Origin: Tetraselmis striata | Lineage: Eukaryota > Chlorophyta > Chlorodendrophyceae > Chlorodendrales > Chlorodendraceae | Length of the DNA: 64,000 nt | Direction of reading: 5' to 3' | Assembly: GCA_006384855.1 (NCBI GenBank) | Contig: VCJN01003491.1 | Span: 149,336-213,335, forward strand | Shown: positions 58,201-64,000 of the stretch, one piece after another | Position numbering within the stretch: the first letter of the stretch is position 1 | Layout: each line of letters opens with the position of its first letter | Position numbers and translations under genes: made by a program | Notes under the pieces: model-generated | Told to the model about the DNA's origin: nothing | The model's input: the letters and a program-made list of their open reading frames with translations, nothing else | Databases searched by the model: none

Positions 58201-58418
58201 TGCTGACAAGTATGCGTATTGGTGAAGATCCACGTGAGCGGGGTGAGAGGCTCCTAATCGGGCCTGCTCTTAGACTGACTGCGCTGCTTGGTGAGAGGCT
58301 TGTTGATGGCTGAGGGGGCTATAGATCTTTATTATCATGACAAGGGGTGGCCAGCGAGCGGAGGGCGGAGGGCACTGCCGGGCCATCCGAGTAGGTATGA
58401 ACGGAGGCACGAGGGGGC
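55225..58418. other. Intergenic stretch with several G runs
   Basis: G runs lie near 55969-55993, 57146-57162 and 57243-57266. Minus-strand open frames at 55378-56136 and 57092-57502 are mostly created by these runs or lack any motif. A gene with short exons cannot be excluded. Confidence 0.4.
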
Positions 58419-61400
58419 TCACCCGCAGAAGCGGTTGTTAACGGTGGCGACCGGGTTGGCGCGGCCACGGAAGTCGGGGCGGCAGAAGGTCACGCGCCCC
58501 TCGCGGTGCAGCTGGTGCAGCAGCATCTCCTCCGCGTGCCAGCTGTGCACGCTCACGCCCGCGCGCCGCGCACCGTTGCCCACAAAGTAGTGGTACGGCA
58601 CCTCCGCGGCGCGCCCCGCACCATCCGCCGACGTCGCCGCCAACGCCTCGCTGGCGGAAGGATGGTCGTGCCCGTAGCCGTAGAGCGTAACGCGCTGGCA
58701 CAGCTGCGTCAGGATGAGCACTGCCACAAGGCCAGAGGACGGGACCGCGCCCCCGTCGTAGGGCCCCCGCCCTGGGCGCAGGGGAGCGCAGGGGAGGGGG
58801 TCGGGAGGCTTAGCCACGCGCAGCTGCTCTCTGATAAGAACTACCACTCCCGTTCCCTCATTCTCTCTCTCTCCCCCTCTCTCTCTTGCTCTTCATTGGA
58901 GCAAATGGCCGCAAGCGGTGCGGTCAAAACAAGTCTGTGAGTGTGTTTTGAGTCGCTGATGGGGGGGGGGGGGGGGGAGAGCCCACCGCTGGCGCACAGC
59001 CGGACGCGGTACGCGAGCAGCAGCGCGCGCACCATGCTCACCACACGGCTGGACAGGTAGAGCACCGACACGTCGACGCGGTAGTTCTGCAGGGATGCGC
59101 CCGTAAGGCGGCTCAGCTGCGTGAGCCGTTGGCGAAATCGACAAATGAAGTGGAAGGATCAAAAACATTCAAATGTGGACATTGACTGCGATTTGGAGCA
59201 GTTAGAAGCGAGCAATGTGACAAATTGAAGTCTGGAATCATTGGATAGTATGTATGTTGACAATTGACACCGCAGGTGCTGACACATCTATTGAATGAGA
59301 GCTCTTACTACAAGCCTCAAATTGAATATGAAGCTATCAGAACATTCGCTGTAGTTGTGCTGTAGTTGACCTGGCCGGCAGCCGCACCTTCAGGTAGCGC
59401 GTGAGGCGGTCAAACTCCTTCCCGGTGGAGCGCGTGATGACCAGCGAGACGCTGCGCTCCATCGGAAGCCCCTGATGCCGCCCATCGCGTCAGCCCCCCC
59501 CCCCCCCCCCCCCCTCCGCTATTAAAAAAGACATACTGGCCTGATCGTATCCACGAGTACGGTTCCTAACATGCGCTAGCTATCAGACTAGGTAAAGGTT
59601 TCTCCTAAACGCCCACACCCTGAAGCAGAACCCCTCTTCTCCTCCTCCCTGAAGCAGAACCCCTCTTCCCCTCTTCTCCTCGTAGAGCATCATCAATCTG
59701 GACAAAATGTTGATGATGCTCTACGACGTAAGACTGAAAGATTTCGTAGGCATACCCAGTCCAACCCTGCTGTGATGTTCAGAGCAACTAGTGTATAGCT
59801 GTTCTCACTCTAGTTTGCACCGACGCACATAGGGACAAATGCAGTTGCATTTTCGCTCGCTAATGGAGGTAATAGCCTCATGTAGTTTCGACAACAGCTC
59901 TAGCAGCTCAGGGTCCGACGTACCGTCCGTGCTTTGGGGGGTGAAATGAGGTATGTGCCCAAAGCATACGCGATTTTATTTGCAGCCTACTGGAGCAGAT
60001 CATCCAGCTCGGTGTGTTGTGACGATGTACAGCCGGCTTCATCAGTGGTGCAAACCACTGCCAAGCATGTAGCAGGTCCGGACGACGGGGGCACTCCACC
60101 CCTCACCTGTGCGCACAGCTACCAGTAGAAGCACACAGTCTGCAGGTACGGTGCAATGTATGGGCGTATGCGGGTATGTTTATAGTGAAAACTCGATCAT
60201 TTTTATACACGCTTACACAAACAGCGCAACATGTCAATCTCCACCAAAAGATATTGCACCCCGATAAAGAATCACACACTTTTCCACAACCATAGGCAGC
60301 ATTTGTGCCCCTTCCCATTCCATTGTTCCCCTCGAGCGGGGGCCGGCACCTGGCTCTTGAACCTGGCGGCGGCGTACGCGGCGGTCCAGGATTTGTTGAG
60401 GATGCGGAAGGTGGTTTTGGAGCCCACCAGCCGCTCGTAGCCAAAGGTGGGCGCCTGCCAAAGCGGTCGCGGGGAGGGGGCAGAGTCAGGCCAGTGGGAC
60501 AAAAGAGAGGGGGCTTTAGCCTGCAAGGGGGCCTAGAGACAAGGACCAGGGTCCTACTAGATTGCTACTATGTGCCCGTCCCGCAATGACACGTATCTCG
60601 GTGGGCTGCGTGCCCCACCGATGAGCCAAAAAAGGAGGTGCAAAGGGTTTCCCGTGGTACAGGTACGAGCGCTTGTACACGAATTAGACACGATGCAGAG
60701 CAAAGCACACCGAGTCGGACCGCGGCTGATTTCCATCCTTCTTGTGAATGACATTGCTCAGCTACTATATGTTGTGCTGGGAGCCAGTAAGCGTTGCTCC
60801 CAGCTGACGAAGCAACCAACACTCACAGCCATGCTGCGCAAAATGGCCACTCATGCCTATCGTAGGCGGAGCGCATTGATGCCAAAGCGCGGCGCCTTGC
60901 GCCAGGTGGATAAAGCAGGAGGGCTGCAGCAGGCAGGAGGCAGCCCCCGCGCCCCCCTTCAGTGGCATGCTAACACTCCCTTTCCCCTGCCTTTGCCCCT
61001 CCCGTTCCTCCACGGGTGGAGACCCACCTGGTTGGCACGCAGCACCAGGTCGTGACTGTTGATCGCGCCGCCAAACTCTGCTGAGCGCAGCCCGCCGCTG
61101 TTGCCCACCGCTGTGCGCATTATTCGACCACCAGCAGGAAACCGGGAAGGGGGCGGGGGGAGCAGAGGAAAACAGGCATGTGGGGGTTTGGGGGGGGTGT
61201 CAGGGCGAGAGTGATGGGGCTGGCAGTTGGCGTGGTGTGGGCACTGCTAAACTCGAGCGTGCTATCGCTCCTGTGGGGTGAGGAGAGGGGCAGGTTGGCA
61301 GGCACTGCTGGGTGGCGCAGACGTAGCTGGGGCTAGTGGCGTGCCGCCATGTGACGTGGCCTGCCGTGCTCTGCTGAGGTCCGTGGTTGGTGGGATTGCT

Positions 61401-62474
61401 GGTGGGATTATTGGTGACGGGAGAGGCAGGGCAAAGGAGTTGGGAAGAGGGAGGTACAGGCTGCTAAGTGGCGCTACTAATGCTAATGGGGAGCCATGAT
61501 CTCCTGGCTGTTCTCCGCGGAGTCCGGTGCTTGGGGGCAATGCTGATGGAATTGTTGTTGGAGAGGAAGGGCGGGGGGGGGGGGGGGGAGGGGGGACACC
61601 TGCGCAGGAGCGCCAGCGGTAGTTGCTGATCAGCTCATCCGCGCTGGGCGGCAGCCAGTGCAACGCTGGCGGGGCTGATGGCAAACTGGTGGTGCAGCAG
61701 CCGATCGTTGGTTGAGCCGCGTGAGTGAAGACGTCTTCCCTGCGGGTAATTATAGCGCCCCGTCCCGGCGGAGGGCGGAACGTGGGTGAGGCGGGCGGTC
61801 AAGGCCGTGCGATGGAAAAGTAGAGTTGGTGTAACCGGAAGGCGGAAAGGGGGGGGGGGGGGGGGGGTGGGGGGGGGGGGGTGGGTGGTGGTGGTGAGGG
61901 GGGGGGGGGGGGGTCACCACGTCATGCCTTTGCCCAGCCCAGGGCTGAGCCACTCCCAAGCCGTGGGATGCTTCGCGTTGACCGTACGATTGGGCAACCT
62001 TGTAAGCTGCCCCTCCGCGCCCGCTGCTGCTCGCTAGGTCCGCCCGCCTACTCGCCGGCCACGACGCAGTCACTGCGAGCTGTGCGCTGTAGGGAAAGGC
62101 AACCCAGCCGCCATGTGGAAGGATGCGGGGAGGGAGAGGGCCGCCGAGGGAGGAAGCAGCGGGGTTGCCTACCTCGCCCTCCTCCGCCACAGGCTGGCCC
62201 CCAGTGCGCCGCCGGGACCGGTGCCTGCCGCGCCCGAGGCCCGGCGCTGCTCCCTAAGCGCCTCCTCCCCTCTCCCTCCTCCCCTCCCCCTCCTCCCACT
62301 CCGCCGCCTCCCCCTCCTCCCCCAGCCAGCCGTACACAACGCCGCCGCCCTCATCACAGAGGGCGCCCGCAGCAGCGCGTGCCGCAGCTGCCGCCGGTGC
62401 AGCAGGTACAGGATGGTCACCCCCAGCAGCAGCAGTGCCACTGCATCCGTCAGCGCCTGCGGGGTAGGGGCCAT
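58419..62474 (-). CDS. GT29 sialyltransferase-like glycosyltransferase, type II membrane protein
   Basis: Seven exons on the minus strand with matching phases: 62474-62338, 61685-61600, 61110-61028, 60454-60350, 59471-59371, 59111-58987 and 58771-58419, giving 329 residues. The N-terminus has a signal anchor (VALLLLGVTILYLLHRR), as expected for a Golgi type II enzyme. The sialyl L-motif spans exons 3-4: AVGNSGGLRSAEFGGAINSH, then LVLRANQ, then GYERLVGSKTTFRI. The S-motif is in the last exon (GAVPSSGLVAVLILTQLCQR, VTLYGYG). Motif III resembles PYHYF, and the VS-type region is HSWHAEEMLLHQL, with the His and Glu in place. GT29 enzymes transfer sialic acid or a related keto-acid sugar from a CMP donor. 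Plants and algae have such homologues with uncertain donors, so the substrate is unknown. Compact but complete; no truncation seen. Confidence 0.85.
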
Positions 62475-62730
62475 GCAGCAGGCGGGGGCGTCATCCCGCT
62501 GGCTGAACGCGCTGTGCTGAAATAACCCACACAGCCAACCAGTCGAAATAACGACGTCTACGCGACGCGGCCGTTCCGCCGATGAACTCCTGTGATTTTT
62601 CTCGTCCCCAGGCAGGATAGGAGTGGTGAAACAGTTATGAACCCTTGCAGCACCCCAATTGAGGTTGACTATTTTTGAGCAGCTGCCCAGTTATGTGATG
62701 CTCTGTGCTGCAGTCGACAGCTCCCTTATG

Positions 62731-62788
<58 letters not shown>
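62731..62788. repeat. (AG)n microsatellite
   Basis: A nearly pure AG run of about 55 bases upstream of the GT29 gene, with one interruption. Confidence 0.9.
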
Positions 62789-62792
<4 letters not shown>

Positions 62793-63501
62793 AGCAAGCT
62801 GAATTGCGGGCAGCCGTGGAGGGCACACAGAGAACTCAGAATGGCTGAGAGGTTACACCCCACCCGATTGGGTGTTTGGCTGCAGCCCTTTTCTGAGTTG
62901 AGCGGAATCCCAAGGAGGCGCTTATGGCTGCTCACTGGCTTCGTTCGCGACAGCTCCGATTTATGTCGGTGACGACCTTCCGCGGTCCTCCGACTGCGCA
63001 GAGCAGCCCGGCGTGTGGGATGGGAGCGGAGGCCGGTTCACCTTGCGGAGGGCACCCGGCTGCCTCCGCCCCGCCTTCCGCGCGCGTGAGTAGACGCCAT
63101 GATGCCGCACACCAGGCGACCGCCGCACTTTCGACAGGGGCGCCAGCAGCTCCCTGACCGCCGGAAGGGACCAGGTCGCCTTGCGAGGTGTCGCCCGCAG
63201 CGTGCTGCTGCGTCGGAGCGGCGAGCAGCGTAACGCACGCGAGCACGTCGGTATCCGCTCTGTAGAATTAACTGTCGAACACCGCCCGGCTTGGTAGTTG
63301 TCATCAGGGTGCCGGCTTCGCTTCCCCCGTTGCCCGCCCCATCCATCAGCAGCGAGCATTAGCCGCCAGATATACCCTGTATATACGCATATGAGCGCAG
63401 GGGCAGCGCAGGGTGAACAACAACCTTAAATATTATTCAGTATAAATAAATATGACAGTATAGGACAGTGCTGACATATACTCTTTCACAAAAGTTTAGC
63501 C
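62789..63501. other. Intergenic stretch
   Basis: Open minus-strand frames at 62932-63359 show no recognised family. This stretch is the likely upstream region of the GT29 gene. Confidence 0.4.
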
Positions 63502-63843
63502 CTACACGAATCTGCATGTGGGCGCATCGCCGCGCACTAGCATGTAGCCAACACCACGCACAGTCTTTAACTTATACCGAAGCTTAGCGCCCATGACCTT
63601 GATTACAGCGCACCCTCCGAAACGTCGCGCTGATGCATCATTTTCTGTAATGCTCTTTTTTCCGCTCACAGTGAGAAAATGCCGCTTTTCAACAGAAAAT
63701 TGCACGATGCGACTGCACGCGCGTTCAGCTTCATGGGGTTGCGGATGCCCCCAAGCTTTTACGCAGGACAATATGATAATAAATGAATAATTTCTGGGAA
63801 TGCCGTGCCACTTTGGTGATGATGTGGCATCGCAGCCGTGCAA
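63502..63843 (-). CDS. Small ORF ending like an OmpR-type winged-helix DNA-binding domain
   Basis: 113 residues. The last 40 include KLRYKLKTVRGVGYML, which is very close to the recognition-helix-to-wing end of OmpR/PhoB response regulators (LRxKL...TVRGVGYxL). The part before it (IVQFSVEKRHFLTVSGKKSI) could be the N-terminal beta sheet of the same domain. The middle helices are short or missing, so this may be a 3' exon, a degenerate copy or a plastid- or bacteria-derived fragment. The sequence is less GC-rich than the host genes. No receiver domain is visible within the window. Confidence 0.4.
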   Translation of the reverse strand: MHGCDATSSPKWHGIPRNYSFIIILSCVKAWGHPQPHEAERACSRIVQFSVEKRHFLTVSGKKSITENDASARRFGGCAVIKVMGAKLRYKLKTVRGVGYMLVRGDAPTCRFV

Positions 63844-64000
63844 GCGCCACTGCCCCTACAGTATTGTCAGTGCTTGAAAGGCCTAAAATTGTAGTCCATT
63901 GGTAGCATAACACGCGAGGCGCTTTCTACATGGCCCAAGGTTCACTAGGTTGAAGTCCTTCCGATGCACTACTGCCAAAACGCAGCGCGGGAGGTGTGGG

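Noticed and set aside
60103..60135. Extra GT29 exon with splice-like borders
   Set aside because: In the phase required by the flanking exons it contains a stop, and skipping it joins 60350 to 59471 in frame.
1..64000. CRISPR array, bacterial operon or integron
   Set aside because: No regularly spaced short repeats of CRISPR type. Spliced genes and eukaryotic retroelements show that this is not prokaryotic DNA.

Overview
The window looks like nuclear DNA of a green alga (Chlorophyta, probably Chlorophyceae). The host genes are GC-rich, cut into many short exons by GT-AG introns, and belong to plant or algal families: a pKIWI502-type flavin oxidoreductase, a plant-type kinase/U-box module and a GT29 sialyltransferase-like enzyme. 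TGTAA, the usual chlorophyte poly(A) signal, lies downstream of one gene. Between the genes is AT-richer sequence full of retroelements, microsatellites and unusually long G or C homopolymers. The species cannot be named from this sequence alone.

Layout. 5-1617 (+): plastid-type pKIWI502-like oxidoreductase. 3974-10666 (+): a young, apparently intact Ty3/gypsy element with nearly identical LTRs. 10667-14160 (-): a decayed reverse-transcriptase element, split at 11203-13221 by a 2.0-kb non-autonomous retroposon with a 12-bp target duplication. 15355-19574 (+): an eight-exon gene with FAMeT-type, BACK and HECTD1-type discoidin domains. 19980-22500 (+): a decayed DIRS-type tyrosine-recombinase retroelement. 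24029-24499: two short relatives of the 2.0-kb retroposon. 25796-27117 (-): a non-LTR remnant. 29783-31131: an element with terminal inverted repeats. 33305-35520 (-): a 5'-truncated LINE. 37545-45479 (+): a sixteen-exon gene that appears to fuse RhoGAP-like, formin FH2, protein kinase and U-box domains. 46770-49087 (+): a gypsy remnant ending in a PHD-like cysteine cluster. 49560-51830 (+): a second DIRS-like remnant with a tandem array of about 265-bp units. 54046-55224 (+): an intronless disordered protein. 58419-62474 (-): a complete seven-exon GT29 gene. 63502-63843 (-): an ORF resembling the end of an OmpR-type DNA-binding domain.

Most notable points. (1) Splice sites and reading phases join the FH2 exons directly to the kinase/U-box exons, and the first kinase exon has no usable start codon. 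This predicts one cytoskeletal, signalling and ubiquitin-ligase polypeptide. (2) The intact gypsy element carries an adenine-methyltransferase-like domain and a degenerate Nudix-like domain in front of its protease. Its zinc knuckle sits in a separate 51-codon frame that overlaps the Gag stop codon and ends on a canonical -1 slippery heptamer, GGGAAAC. (3) A non-autonomous retroposon family with an (AATTTC)n tail is defined by target-site duplications. The host genes are scattered and show no operon-like or pathway link. All domain calls were made by eye, without database searches.
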